Assembly (NCBI GenBank): GCA_023241745.1
Contig: JALQCY010000008.1
Span: 1-64,000, forward strand
Source: Isoptericola peretonis
GTDB taxonomy: Bacteria > Actinomycetota > Actinomycetes > Actinomycetales > Cellulomonadaceae
Length of the DNA: 64,000 nucleotides
Reading direction: 5' to 3'
Position 1 is the stretch's first letter. Each line of letters begins with the position of its first letter. A program made the translations under genes and the position numbers. Shown here one piece after another: positions 33,979 to 41,662 of this stretch. The notes beneath the pieces were generated by a model. The model had not been told where the DNA came from, searched no databases, and saw nothing but the letters and a program-made list of their open reading frames with translations.

Positions 33979-35009
33979 GGTTCGCACGCTACGAGCGCCG
34001 CGGTGCCGTGACGGCCACGGCGTGCGCCGTCGTCGTCGGCGAGCCCGGCGAGGAGCGGCTGCACGACCTGCGGGGCGCGACGACGGTGCTCGACCTGGCC
34101 GCCGCGGGCCCCGACGCGGGCTCCGGGATCGAGGCCGCGCGGGAGGCGGCGGCGTGGGCCCAGCGGTCGTCGTCGCCCGTCCCCCTCGCCGACGTCCGGC
34201 TGCTGCCCCCGCTGCAGCCGCCGTCGGTGCGCGACTTCGTCGCGTTCGAGGAGCACGTCGAGGGGGTGGCGCGCGCCGTCTCCGGCGACGACGGCGTGGT
34301 CGCCGAGTGGTACGACGCCCCGACGTTCTACTTCACCAACCCGCACTCGCTGGTCGGCGCGCACGACGACGTCCCCGTGCCGCCGGGCAGCCGCCGGTTC
34401 GACTACGAGCTGGAGGTCGCCGCCGTCGTCGGGGGCGCCGGGACGAACCTCTCCCCCGCCGCCGCGCGCGGGCACGTGTTCGGCTACACGATCTTCAACG
34501 ACTGGTCGGCGCGCGACCTGCAGGGCCGCGAGATGAAGGTGAACCTCGGCCCGGCCAAGGGCAAGGACTCCGCCGCGACCCTGGGGCCGTGGGTCGTCAC
34601 GGCCGACGAGCTGGCGGAGCTCCGCGACGACGACGGATACCTCGCGCTCGGGCTGCAGGCCTTCGTCGACGGCCGCCGCACCGGGCACGACCTGCTGTCC
34701 AACGCCGCGTGGACGTTCGAGGAGATGCTCGCGTACGCGTCGCGCGGCACGTGGGTGCGCCCGGGCGACGTGCTCGGCTCCGGCACGTGCGGCAACGGCG
34801 GGTGCCTCGCCGAGCTGTGGGGGCGTTCGGGGCGTCAGGAGCCGCCGCCGCTGGCGCCGGGCGACGTGGTGCGCCTGGAGGTCGAGGGCATCGGCGCCGT
34901 CGAGAACCGCGTCGTCGCGGGTCCCGACCTGGCCGACCTGCCGGCGGTGCCCCGGGCGCGCGCCCGCGACCGCCGTCGCGCCCGGGCCGTCGAGGGGGTG
35001 GCCCGATGA
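33975..35009 (+). CDS. Fumarylacetoacetate hydrolase family protein
   Basis: 344 aa. The FAH catalytic core has SVRDFVAFEEHVEGVARA, FYFTNPHSLVGAHDDVPVP, FDYELEVAAVVG, FGYTIFNDWSARDLQ and GDVLGSGTCGNGGCLAELWGR. This is the longer, FAHD2/homogentisate-type variant with Glu metal ligands (ELEVA). It hydrolyses an acylpyruvate or acylacetoacetate to two acids. In this operon a beta-keto acid product could feed the CoA-transferase encoded next. ATGA overlaps at both ends indicate coupling. Confidence 0.88.
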   Translation: MRFARYERRGAVTATACAVVVGEPGEERLHDLRGATTVLDLAAAGPDAGSGIEAAREAAAWAQRSSSPVPLADVRLLPPLQPPSVRDFVAFEEHVEGVARAVSGDDGVVAEWYDAPTFYFTNPHSLVGAHDDVPVPPGSRRFDYELEVAAVVGGAGTNLSPAAARGHVFGYTIFNDWSARDLQGREMKVNLGPAKGKDSAATLGPWVVTADELAELRDDDGYLALGLQAFVDGRRTGHDLLSNAAWTFEEMLAYASRGTWVRPGDVLGSGTCGNGGCLAELWGRSGRQEPPPLAPGDVVRLEVEGIGAVENRVVAGPDLADLPAVPRARARDRRRARAVEGVAR

Positions 35010-35743
35010 AGGCCCGGCCCGACGCCCGCGCCGCCCTGGGCGGCCTGCTGCACGACGGCATGACGATCGCCGTCGGCGGCTTCGGCCTGTGCGGGGTGCC
35101 GTACGCGCTGATCGACGCGGTGCGGGACGCCGGCGTGCGCGACCTGACCGTCGTCTCCAACAACCTGGGCGTCGACGGGCTCGGCCTCGGCGTGCTGCTC
35201 GAGAACGACCAGGTCAGCCGCGTGCTCGCCTCCTACGTGGGCGAGAACAAGCTGTTCGCGACGAGGTTCCTGAACGGCGAGCTCGACGTGGAGCTGGTGC
35301 CGCAGGGCACGCTCGCCGAGCGGCTGCGCGCCGGCGGCGCGGGCATCCCCGCGTTCTACACCCCCACCGGGGTCGGCACCCCGGTCGCCGACGGCAAGCC
35401 GACCGTCGAGCTGGACGGCCGCACCTACCTGCTGGAGCGGGCGATCCGCGCCGACCTCGCCCTCGTGCACGCGCACACCGCCGACGCCGCCGGCAACCTG
35501 CGGTACCGGCTCACGGCGCGCAACTTCAACCCCGTCGTCGCGACGGCGGCTCCCGTCACCGTCGTGGAGGCCGAGCACCTGCTCGACCCCGAGCGGGACG
35601 GCCACCTGGACCCCGACGACGTCCACACCCCCGGCGTCTTCGTGACCCGGGTGGTGCGCACCGACCGCGAGCGCCCGATCGAGAAGCGCACGGTCCGCGA
35701 GCGTGCCGTCCCGGTGGCGTTCGCCGTGCCGGAAGGAGCCTGA
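35006..35743 (+). CDS. 3-oxoacid CoA-transferase, subunit A
   Basis: 245 aa. The family I alpha-subunit signature GMTIAVGGFGLCGVPYALIDAVRDAGVRDLTVVSNNLG is intact, followed by GGAGIPAFYTPTGVGT and ARNFNPVVATAA. With the next gene it forms the heteromeric enzyme that moves CoA, usually from succinyl-CoA, to a beta-keto acid such as acetoacetate or 3-oxoadipate. The acceptor cannot be read from sequence. Overlaps the FAH-family stop by 4 bp. Confidence 0.92.
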   Translation: MKARPDARAALGGLLHDGMTIAVGGFGLCGVPYALIDAVRDAGVRDLTVVSNNLGVDGLGLGVLLENDQVSRVLASYVGENKLFATRFLNGELDVELVPQGTLAERLRAGGAGIPAFYTPTGVGTPVADGKPTVELDGRTYLLERAIRADLALVHAHTADAAGNLRYRLTARNFNPVVATAAPVTVVEAEHLLDPERDGHLDPDDVHTPGVFVTRVVRTDRERPIEKRTVRERAVPVAFAVPEGA

Positions 35744-35744
35744 C

Positions 35745-36413
35745 GTGCCCTGGACCCGCGACGAGATGGCCGCCCGCGCGGCCCGCGAGCTGCGCGACGG
35801 CGACTACGTGAACCTCGGCATCGGCATCCCGACGCTCGTGGCCAACCACCTGCCGGACGACGTCGGCGTCACCCTGCAGAGCGAGAACGGGCTGCTCGGT
35901 ATCGGCCCCTACCCGGTCGACGGCGACGAGGACCCGGACCTCATCAACGCCGGCAAGCAGACCGTCACGGCCGTGGCCGGCGCGAGCTGCTTCGACGCCG
36001 TCACGTCGTTCACGATGATCCGCGGCGGGCACGTGGACGTCGCGATCCTCGGCGCCCTGCAGGTCTCGGCCCGCGGCGACCTGGCCAACTGGCAGGTGCC
36101 CGGCAGCATGGTCAAGGGCATGGGCGGTGCCATGGACCTGGTCGCCGGCGCGCGCCGCGTGGTCGTGGTCATGGACCACGTGGCGCGCGACGGCAGCCCC
36201 AAGGTCGTCGAGGAGTGCACCCTGCCGCTCACCGGGGTCGGCGTCGTCGGCCGCGTCATTACCGACCGCGCCGTCCTCGACGTCACGCCCGGCGGCCTGG
36301 TGCTCGTCGAGCTCGCGCCGGGGGTGCCGGCCGACGAGGTGGCGGCTCTGACCGGGGCGCCGATCACGCCTCCCGCACCGGCGCGCTGCTGCGACCCCGC
36401 GCCCGGCCGCTGA
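35745..36413 (+). CDS. 3-oxoacid CoA-transferase, subunit B
   Basis: 222 aa from a GTG 1 bp after the A-subunit stop. The catalytic Glu lies in TLQSENGLLGIGPYP, the S-E-N-G motif of family I beta subunits. The glycine-rich GGHVDVAILGALQVSARGDLANW and PGSMVKGMGGAMDLVAGA follow. Last gene of the aromatic operon. Its last 50 bp overlap the end of the convergent VOC gene. Confidence 0.92.
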   Translation: MPWTRDEMAARAARELRDGDYVNLGIGIPTLVANHLPDDVGVTLQSENGLLGIGPYPVDGDEDPDLINAGKQTVTAVAGASCFDAVTSFTMIRGGHVDVAILGALQVSARGDLANWQVPGSMVKGMGGAMDLVAGARRVVVVMDHVARDGSPKVVEECTLPLTGVGVVGRVITDRAVLDVTPGGLVLVELAPGVPADEVAALTGAPITPPAPARCCDPAPGR

Positions 36414-36894
36414 GCTCGGCGTCGAGCGTCTCCTGCGCCACGCGCATCTGCTCGGCGTAGACCGGCTGCGCCAGCCGCTGCCACATCACGTCCTCGGGGA
36501 CGTCCTCGACCTGGCTCACGACCCACCAGATGTTGCCGAACGGGTCCTTGAGGCGCCCGCCGCGCTGCCCGAAGGCGTTGTCGGACAGCGCGGTGACCAC
36601 CTCGGCCCCGGCGTCGGCGGCCCGGGCGAACGCCGTGTCGGCGTCGGGGACGAAGACGCGCAGCAGGCTCAGCATGACGGGCCACTCGGGACGCCGGTCG
36701 AAGGCGAGCACGACGGTGTCGCCGACGCGCGTCTCGCCGTGGCCCACCGTGCCGTCCTCGGTGACGACGCGGGCGAGCTCCTCGCCGTCGAACGCCCGGG
36801 TCACGAAGTCGAGGAAGGCTCCGGTGTCGTCCGTGACGACCCAGGGGGCGACGCTCGTGTAGCCGGCCGGGGCGCTGTGCTGCTGCGTGGTCAT
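36364..36894 (-). CDS. VOC (PhnB-like) family protein
   Basis: 176 aa from the ATG at 36894 (GAGAGGAC upstream); a longer in-frame start at 36933 is not needed. VOC domain of PhnB type: VAPWVVTDDTGAFLDFVTRAFDGEE, then the second unit RVFVPDADTAFARAADAGAEVV and FGQRGGRLKDPFGNIWWVVSQ. A C-terminal extension of about 45 residues follows. Substrate unknown. Divergent from a WYL regulator (start 36987), repeating the VOC/WYL arrangement seen at 4180-5661. Overlaps the convergent CoA-transferase end by 50 bp. Confidence 0.85.
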   Translation of the reverse strand: MTTQQHSAPAGYTSVAPWVVTDDTGAFLDFVTRAFDGEELARVVTEDGTVGHGETRVGDTVVLAFDRRPEWPVMLSLLRVFVPDADTAFARAADAGAEVVTALSDNAFGQRGGRLKDPFGNIWWVVSQVEDVPEDVMWQRLAQPVYAEQMRVAQETLDAELSGRARGRSSAPVREA

Positions 36895-36986
36895 GGCGGT
36901 GTCCTCTCGGGGTTCCTGTGCTGGCGTCCCCACGCTAGGGAGGATCGAGGACCGTTCCTGTCCTCTTTCAGAGGGATGATGTCTCC

Positions 36987-37934
36987 ATGACCGGACCGAC
37001 CGCGCGCCTGCTCGCCCTGCTGTCGCTGCTGCAGACCGCCCGCTCCTGGTCGGGCAGCGAGCTCGCCGAGCGCCTGGAGGTCACGCACCGCACGGTCCGC
37101 CGCGACGTCGACCGCCTGCGCGAGCTGGGCTATCCCGTCGAGGCGACGCTCGGCGCCCACGGCGGGTACCGGCTCGTGGGCGGCACCTCGATGCCGCCGC
37201 TGCTGCTGGAGGACGACGAGGCGGTCGCCGTCGCGCTCGGCCTGCGCACCGTGGCCGTGCACGGCCTGCCCGGGCTCGACGACGCCGGCGTCCGCGCGCT
37301 CACCAAGCTGAGCCAGTCGTTGCCGCCGCGGCTCCGGCACCGCGTCCGCACGCTCGGCGCGGGGGCCATGACCTGGGAGCGGTCGGGCCCGGACGCCGTC
37401 GACCCCGACGTCCTCACCGTGCTGGCCGCCGCCGCGGCGAACCGGGAGCGCGTGCGCCTGGAGTACGAGACCCGCGACGGCCGCAGCGGTCCCCGGCACG
37501 TCGAGCCGCAGCAGCTCGTCAGCGTCCGCCGGCACTGGTACCTCGTGGCGTTCGACCTCGACCGCGGCGACTGGCGCACGTTCCGCGCCGACCGGGTCCG
37601 CAGCCCGCGCGCCACCGGGGCGCGGTCGCGGCACGAGCTGCCCGCCGACGACGTCCCCGCCCACCTGGAGGCGGCCGAGGCCGCGATGGCGCCGACCTAC
37701 CGCGCCGACGTCACGCTGCGGCTGCCGCCGGACGTCGCCCGCGAGCGCCTGCGCGACCACCTCGGCGACGGCGCCCTGGTGCCCGAGGGCGGCGGCACGC
37801 GGTGGCGCAGCGCCGCGGACACCGTGGAGTGGCTGGCGCTGCGCCTGCTGTCGATCGGCTGCCCGTTCGTGGTGCACGGGCCGCCGGAGCTGCGCGCGCA
37901 CCTCGACACGATCCACGAGCGGACGCGGCCCTGA
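36987..37934 (+). CDS. WYL-domain transcriptional regulator
   Basis: 315 aa. The N-terminal HTH_11-type winged helix reads LLSLLQTARSWSGSELAERLEVTHRTVRRDVDRLRELGYPVEA with the GGYRLVGGT wing. The WYL domain (about 150-215) contains LVSVRRHWYLVAFDLDRGDWRTFRADR. Divergent from the PhnB-like VOC gene, with 92 bp between starts, which it probably controls. Related in architecture to the WYL protein at 4180-5145. Confidence 0.9.
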   Translation: MTGPTARLLALLSLLQTARSWSGSELAERLEVTHRTVRRDVDRLRELGYPVEATLGAHGGYRLVGGTSMPPLLLEDDEAVAVALGLRTVAVHGLPGLDDAGVRALTKLSQSLPPRLRHRVRTLGAGAMTWERSGPDAVDPDVLTVLAAAAANRERVRLEYETRDGRSGPRHVEPQQLVSVRRHWYLVAFDLDRGDWRTFRADRVRSPRATGARSRHELPADDVPAHLEAAEAAMAPTYRADVTLRLPPDVARERLRDHLGDGALVPEGGGTRWRSAADTVEWLALRLLSIGCPFVVHGPPELRAHLDTIHERTRP

Positions 37935-37953
37935 CCCGTGCGGCGCTCGAGGT

Positions 37954-38451
37954 TCAGGCGTGCCGGGCGGCGCTCTGCTCGGCGAGCTCCTGGAGGAACC
38001 GCGGGAGCCGTCCCGTGCCGAAGTCGTAGTACCGGGCCCAGCGGGGCCTGATGGCGATGCGCGCCATCCGGTCGTACAGGTCGCGGCAGGCCTGCTCGAA
38101 CTGCGCGGCGGCCTCCGGTTCCATCCCCTTGCGGGAGGCGGCGAGGTACTCCTCCACGACGCCGTCGACCATCGTGATCTCGGCGCGCCCCCGCACCGCC
38201 AGCTGCCGGGCCGCCGTCTGCGCGTCGCTCACGTTGATCGACATGGCGACGTCCGGACGCGCCCGCAGTGCCGCGACCTTGGGCGCCGTCGCCGCCGTGG
38301 CGACCACGAGCTCCTCGCCCGTCCAGAAAAACCCGACCGGGGACACGCGGGGCGTCCCGTCCGCCGCCGTGTAGGCGAGGTATGCCGCCGACGGCGACTG
38401 CAGCAGGTCGCCGGCGCTCGCCAGCTCGTCGTCGATGTCGTGCTGGTCCAT
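37954..38451 (-). CDS. Pyridoxamine 5'-phosphate oxidase-fold / F420-dependent family protein
   Basis: 165 aa from the ATG at 38451 with GGAGG 6 bp upstream. The split-barrel opens with PSAAYLAYTAADGTPRVSPVGFFWTGEELVVAT, followed by PKVAALRARPDVAMSINV and a helical C-terminal half with RIAIRPRWARYYDFGTGRLP. It probably binds FMN or F420; reaction unknown. Its start faces the Hsp20 gene across a 234-bp gap holding the CIRCE element. Confidence 0.85.
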   Translation of the reverse strand: MDQHDIDDELASAGDLLQSPSAAYLAYTAADGTPRVSPVGFFWTGEELVVATAATAPKVAALRARPDVAMSINVSDAQTAARQLAVRGRAEITMVDGVVEEYLAASRKGMEPEAAAQFEQACRDLYDRMARIAIRPRWARYYDFGTGRLPRFLQELAEQSAARHA

Positions 38452-38568
38452 CGCTGCCTCCGTGCTCAGGGAGCGGCGCCCGTCGCCGCCTTCCCCCTGG
38501 GACGGTACCGAGCGCCCGTCCTCGACACCGGGCCGCGAGCGCGTTCGCCGACAGCGATCACGGGAGCG

Positions 38569-38595
38569 CTGGCACTCTCCGGGGTCGAGTGCTAA
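38569..38595 (+). promoter_or_regulatory. CIRCE element (HrcA operator) of the Hsp20 gene
   Basis: CTGGCACTC-N9-GAGTGCTAA matches the consensus TTAGCACTC-N9-GAGTGCTAA with exact 9-bp spacing and a perfect right arm; the left arm differs at two positions. A -35-like TGGCAC (38570-38575) and -10-like TAAAAA (38593-38598), 17 bp apart, overlap it, so bound HrcA would block transcription. Confidence 0.85.
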
Positions 38596-38685
38596 AAATT
38601 CTGCTGTAGCCAGCGTGCCGGAAGGCCCGGCACGTCGATCGCGGACAGGCCGCGCGTCGCGGCCTCGTCGAGGAGGTGATGTGCG

Positions 38686-39114
38686 ATGGCTACCTACTGG
38701 GACCCGTTCCAGGAGATGGACCGGTTGTTCGGGTCGCTCGCCCTCAACACGCGCAACGCGCCCGCAATGCCGATGGACCTCTTCCGCGAGGGCGACCACT
38801 ACATCCTCGCGACGGACCTGCCCGGCATCGACCCCGGCAGCATCGACGTCTCGTGCGAGGACCGCACGCTGACGATCCGCGCCGAGCGCACGCCGCGGTC
38901 GGGCGAGGGGCAGTGGCTGCTGCGCGAGCGGCCGTCGGGCACGGTGGCCCGCCAGCTCACCCTGGGCCGCGGCCTGGCGCTCGACCAGATCAGCGCCTCG
39001 TACGCGGACGGCGTGCTCACCCTCACGATCCCCGTGTCGGAAGAGGCCAAGCCGCGTCGCATCGAGGTCAGCCACTCCGCCTCGTCGCCGACGGCGATCG
39101 AGGCCGGGAGCTGA
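38686..39114 (+). CDS. Hsp20 / alpha-crystallin small heat-shock protein
   Basis: 142 aa. After a short N-terminus with WDPFQEMDRLFGSL, the alpha-crystallin domain (about 30-120) holds YILATDLPGIDPGSIDVSC, LTIRAER and ASYADGVLTLTIPVSEEAKPR, ending RRIEV, the usual sHSP closure. It is an ATP-independent chaperone that holds unfolding proteins in the cytoplasm. The ribosome site AGGAGGTGAT (38671-38680) is a full match to the 16S anti-SD. Transcription is governed by the CIRCE element upstream. Confidence 0.93.
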   Translation: MATYWDPFQEMDRLFGSLALNTRNAPAMPMDLFREGDHYILATDLPGIDPGSIDVSCEDRTLTIRAERTPRSGEGQWLLRERPSGTVARQLTLGRGLALDQISASYADGVLTLTIPVSEEAKPRRIEVSHSASSPTAIEAGS

Positions 39115-39130
39115 GCGCCTGACCGTCCCC

Positions 39131-39182
39131 GGTGGCGCCCGCGTCGGCCGCCTTCGGTCGCACGGCCGGCGCGGGCGTCACC
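39131..39182 (+). terminator. Terminator after the Hsp20 gene
   Basis: A long GC-rich stem pairs GGTGGCGCCCGCG (from 39131) with CGCGGGCGTCACC (ending 39182), with one mismatch and further internal pairing of GGCCG and CGGCC. It lies 16 bp after the stop. Confidence 0.65.
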
Positions 39183-39260
39183 GCCCGCTCCCGTAGGCGG
39201 TGTCCGGAAGGTCACAGCTCCTCGCCGCACATCGACCGCCGATCCGGGTCAACATGACGA

Positions 39261-39278
39261 ATGACGGTTGACCGTCAT
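39261..39278. promoter_or_regulatory. Perfect 18-bp inverted repeat, candidate operator
   Basis: ATGACGGT-TG-ACCGTCAT lies 36 bp upstream of the small gene at 39315 and downstream of the Hsp20 terminator. It is a perfect dyad in an intergenic promoter position. The regulator is unknown. Confidence 0.5.
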
Positions 39279-39314
39279 CACGCACATCTCCATACGGACC
39301 TGAAGGACCCGACC

Positions 39315-39587
39315 ATGTACGCGCACGCCGCCACGCCAGTTCCCCACGCTCAGCCCGCCCCGGGCGCTCGCGGCCCCCTCCCGAGCGCGCCGCCGACGTC
39401 GGGCAGGCCGTGGCTCGAGAGGCTCGCGCGCTGGTATCTGGGGCGCGTCGCGGGGCATCCCCGCGGCGGTGTAACCACGCCGGCTGGGTCGGGGTGCGAC
39501 CACCACGTCGGGCCGTGCGACGGCCATCGCCACGGCGGCCTGGTCGAACGGCGGCCGCGCCGTACTGCTGTCGAGGAGGGCCAATGA
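39315..39587 (+). CDS. Small His/Pro-rich hypothetical protein
   Basis: 90 aa from the ATG at 39315; an in-frame ATG at 39261 lies inside the palindrome and is less likely. Low-complexity Pro/Ala N-terminus, then WLERLARWYLGRVAGHPRGG and a His-rich CDHHVGPCDGHRHGG stretch that could bind metal. No family recognised. Its stop overlaps the start of the next gene by 4 bp (ATGA), which supports it being real and co-translated. Confidence 0.45.
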   Translation: MYAHAATPVPHAQPAPGARGPLPSAPPTSGRPWLERLARWYLGRVAGHPRGGVTTPAGSGCDHHVGPCDGHRHGGLVERRPRRTAVEEGQ

Positions 39588-39997
39588 GCCTCGTGACCAC
39601 CGGCGTCGACGGGCTGCCTGAGCTCGCGTCGCTCGAGGACGTCGCCCGCCTGGTCGCGGCGTCGGAAGGCGAGCCGGTGTACCTACGCTTCAGCGCCGGC
39701 CCGGACGCCGACCGCGACGCCCAGGACTGCGACGAGGAGAGCGGCTGCCCGCTCCCCGGGCTGAGCGTCAGCCCCCTCACCCCCGAGCCGTGGTGGGAGC
39801 ACTCCGTCGAGTGCTGGGTGGCCCGGCAGCTGCGGCGGCTCGTCGACTTCGACAGCCCTGCGGACGACCGCTTCCCTTGGGTACTCACCGGCCGCGTCGT
39901 GGCGCGCGGCCCCGACTGCGAGCCGCTGCTGGTCGACGTGCAGCCGCTGGGGAGGATCGGGCTCGGCGTGATCGTCTCGAGCCTGGCGTCGGTGTGA
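39584..39997 (+). CDS. DUF6098-like small protein
   Basis: 137 aa. The ATG has GAGGAGGG upstream. The sequence reads LPELASLEDVARLVAASEGEPVYLRFSAGPDADRD, then ESGCPLPGLSVSPLTPEPWWEHSVECWVARQL and VLTGRVVARGPDCEPLLV. This resembles actinobacterial DUF6098 proteins, of unknown function, which often accompany Hsp20-like stress genes; that association is from memory and should be treated as tentative. Coupled to the preceding small gene. Confidence 0.7.
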   Translation: MSLVTTGVDGLPELASLEDVARLVAASEGEPVYLRFSAGPDADRDAQDCDEESGCPLPGLSVSPLTPEPWWEHSVECWVARQLRRLVDFDSPADDRFPWVLTGRVVARGPDCEPLLVDVQPLGRIGLGVIVSSLASV

Positions 39998-40012
39998 CCT
40001 GCTTGTGGCCGG

Positions 40013-40486
40013 TCACAGCGTCCAGGTGACGCTGCCCTCCGTCGGGCCGCCGCACTCCTCCGTACCGCCGACGCGCACCCAGTCGACGGCCTTCTCCGTC
40101 TGCGCGAGCACCTCGCCGGAGTTGTCCAGCGCGCGGAGTGCAACCGGGCCGTCGGGGTAGAAGAGCGTAAACGTCCACGTGTCGCCGTCCCGTGACGCGG
40201 GGATGGCCGGCACCGTGGTGTCCTGCCCTGGGTTGGGTGGCGGCTGCCACTCCTCGCCATCACGCACTTGGACGTGCGCCACGTCGGACGACTCCCCCGT
40301 TAGCGTCACCTGAAGGGCGCTGGAGTAGCCGATCGTCGTGCAGAACTGTTCCTGTGGCACGAGGCGCGGCACGAGCGTTGACGCCGCGACGGCGAGGACG
40401 ACGATGCCTAGCGCGGCCAGACCTGCCCAGAGCGGCAGGCCGAGTCGTCGGGGCCTTTGGCCGTTCGCGCCTGTGCCTGGGCTCAT
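40013..40486 (-). CDS. Membrane-anchored hypothetical protein
   Basis: 157 aa. A basic cytoplasmic N-terminus (residues 1-17) is followed by one membrane helix (about 18-40, LWAGLAALGIVVLAVAASTLV). The outer domain is about 115 residues, predicted all-beta, with two cysteines (QFCTTIG and EECGG) that could form a disulfide. No family recognised. Convergent with the DUF6098-like gene, 15 bp away. It is the last gene before the lower-GC defence region. Confidence 0.72.
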   Translation of the reverse strand: MSPGTGANGQRPRRLGLPLWAGLAALGIVVLAVAASTLVPRLVPQEQFCTTIGYSSALQVTLTGESSDVAHVQVRDGEEWQPPPNPGQDTTVPAIPASRDGDTWTFTLFYPDGPVALRALDNSGEVLAQTEKAVDWVRVGGTEECGGPTEGSVTWTL

Positions 40487-40801
40487 GGCTCAAGGGTGGC
40501 GCAACCGAACATGGCGTCCAAGGTCGCCGCGCTGGAGATCTCGCTGAGAACCCTCGCCCGCGGAGAACATCGGTCAGAAGTTGATCGTCAAGTCCGAGGC
40601 TTCAGGATCGTTGAAATTCCGCGGTTGCTGCGCTCTTTCCGAGCGCCCGTGCCACCGGCGTGCCACGTCGACAGGTTCTTCGACATCAAGGTCTTTGTGC
40701 GCCCTCGAGTTTACGGCGGGCTCAACCATTCCGGCACTTCGGTCCACAGCTTCCCTGCGAGACGGCAAGCGGCGACCGCCACCTCCAGATGTCGACCTTA
40801 C
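40487..40801. other. Gene-free lower-GC junction
   Basis: 315 bp between the metabolic section and the defence island. GC is visibly lower than on the left. Short open frames occur on both strands but none has a ribosome site or recognisable product. No tRNA, attachment repeat or integrase remnant could be identified. It may be the insertion junction of the island. Confidence 0.5.
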
Positions 40802-41530
40802 CTATGGACCAGTGTACCCAAGCTCCCGAGCGATCGCCTCATACTTCTTAGCGCGTTCATTATGCAGTGCGACCAAGCGCTGGAGTCCTTCCGCACTCTT
40901 CGCGGCCTGCTGCATCTTTCCAATGTTACGATCGCTCGCATTCCATTCATGCAAACTGTCGACCCACTGCTGGTGATACGACATTGCTAGGGACGCCTCA
41001 AACAGGAGCGACTTCAGCACGTCATGGCCGACACCTCGCTCTCGCCGAGGCGCCACTTTCGTCACTTTGGGGCGAAGGTATGTCGCTTCGTAAACACCAT
41101 CGGGCACGCCGTTTCGATTGTCCGCAACCACCCGGATTGATTGATCTACCTCGACTTCGATCAGCCCGGAAGTTGCGGGCACCTCTTCAGGGGAGACGAG
41201 CCCGGCCGGGACCGCAAAGTAGTGCTCGAAAGAAGCGTCCACCCAAGGACGCTGTTTACCTGGATTACGGACCTCAGAGCGAAAGTCGGACCGCGATATC
41301 TTCACCTCAACTGCGACGACTTCTCCTGGACCGCCCGATTCCGACTCGAGGCGGAGATGCAGGAAGTCGATAACCCGCCGCCGGCTTCCCGCTTCACGAT
41401 CCGCGATGCCTATCTGCCGGAAAGTGAAGCCGGCCGGGTTGGACTGCCCGAACCAGGCTGCCAACCCCTGACACATGGTGGCCTCGGTGAGCGCGAAAGC
41501 GCCTTGCTCCATCAGGAATCCGCTTTGCAT
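40802..41530 (-). CDS. PD-(D/E)XK-like nuclease-fold protein (MmcB-like), downstream of BREX
   Basis: About 242 aa from the ATG at 41530. A TTAGAT hexamer 6 bp upstream suggests a leaderless start; a GTG two codons earlier is possible. The core has RRVIDFLHLRLE (Asp), then VVAVEVKISRSDFRSEV (E-V-K), and YFAVPAGLVSPEEVPATSGLIEV, the D...ExK pattern and edge strand of restriction-endonuclease-fold proteins of MmcB type. The C-terminal third is helical. Lies 126 bp downstream of brxHI on the same strand and is lower in GC than the metabolic genes. It could be an accessory nuclease of the island. Confidence 0.65.
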   Translation of the reverse strand: MQSGFLMEQGAFALTEATMCQGLAAWFGQSNPAGFTFRQIGIADREAGSRRRVIDFLHLRLESESGGPGEVVAVEVKISRSDFRSEVRNPGKQRPWVDASFEHYFAVPAGLVSPEEVPATSGLIEVEVDQSIRVVADNRNGVPDGVYEATYLRPKVTKVAPRRERGVGHDVLKSLLFEASLAMSYHQQWVDSLHEWNASDRNIGKMQQAAKSAEGLQRLVALHNERAKKYEAIARELGYTGP

Positions 41531-41543
41531 GGACACATCTAAC

Positions 41544-41567
41544 CTGCTTCGCTCGCAGGCGAAGCAG
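41544..41567. repeat. Inverted repeat between brxHI and the nuclease gene
   Basis: CTGCTTCGC (41544-41552) and GCGAAGCAG (41559-41567) form a perfect 9-bp stem with a 6-base loop. It lies just upstream of the nuclease gene's -10-like TTAGAT, so it could be an operator for that gene or a terminator for the BREX operon. Confidence 0.5.
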
Positions 41568-41662
41568 CCCGGCGGGGTGACAGGCGGGTGAATTCCGCTG
41601 CCATGAGCTGCTGGAGGCCAGATGCTCGCTGCTGCTACATCGCGTCGCCCCCTACACGGTAG

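Noticed and set aside
40574..40768. Short minus-strand frame in the island junction, possibly a remnant of an integrase or transposase end
   Set aside because: No motif (catalytic Tyr or DDE region) can be matched; it is too short to assign.
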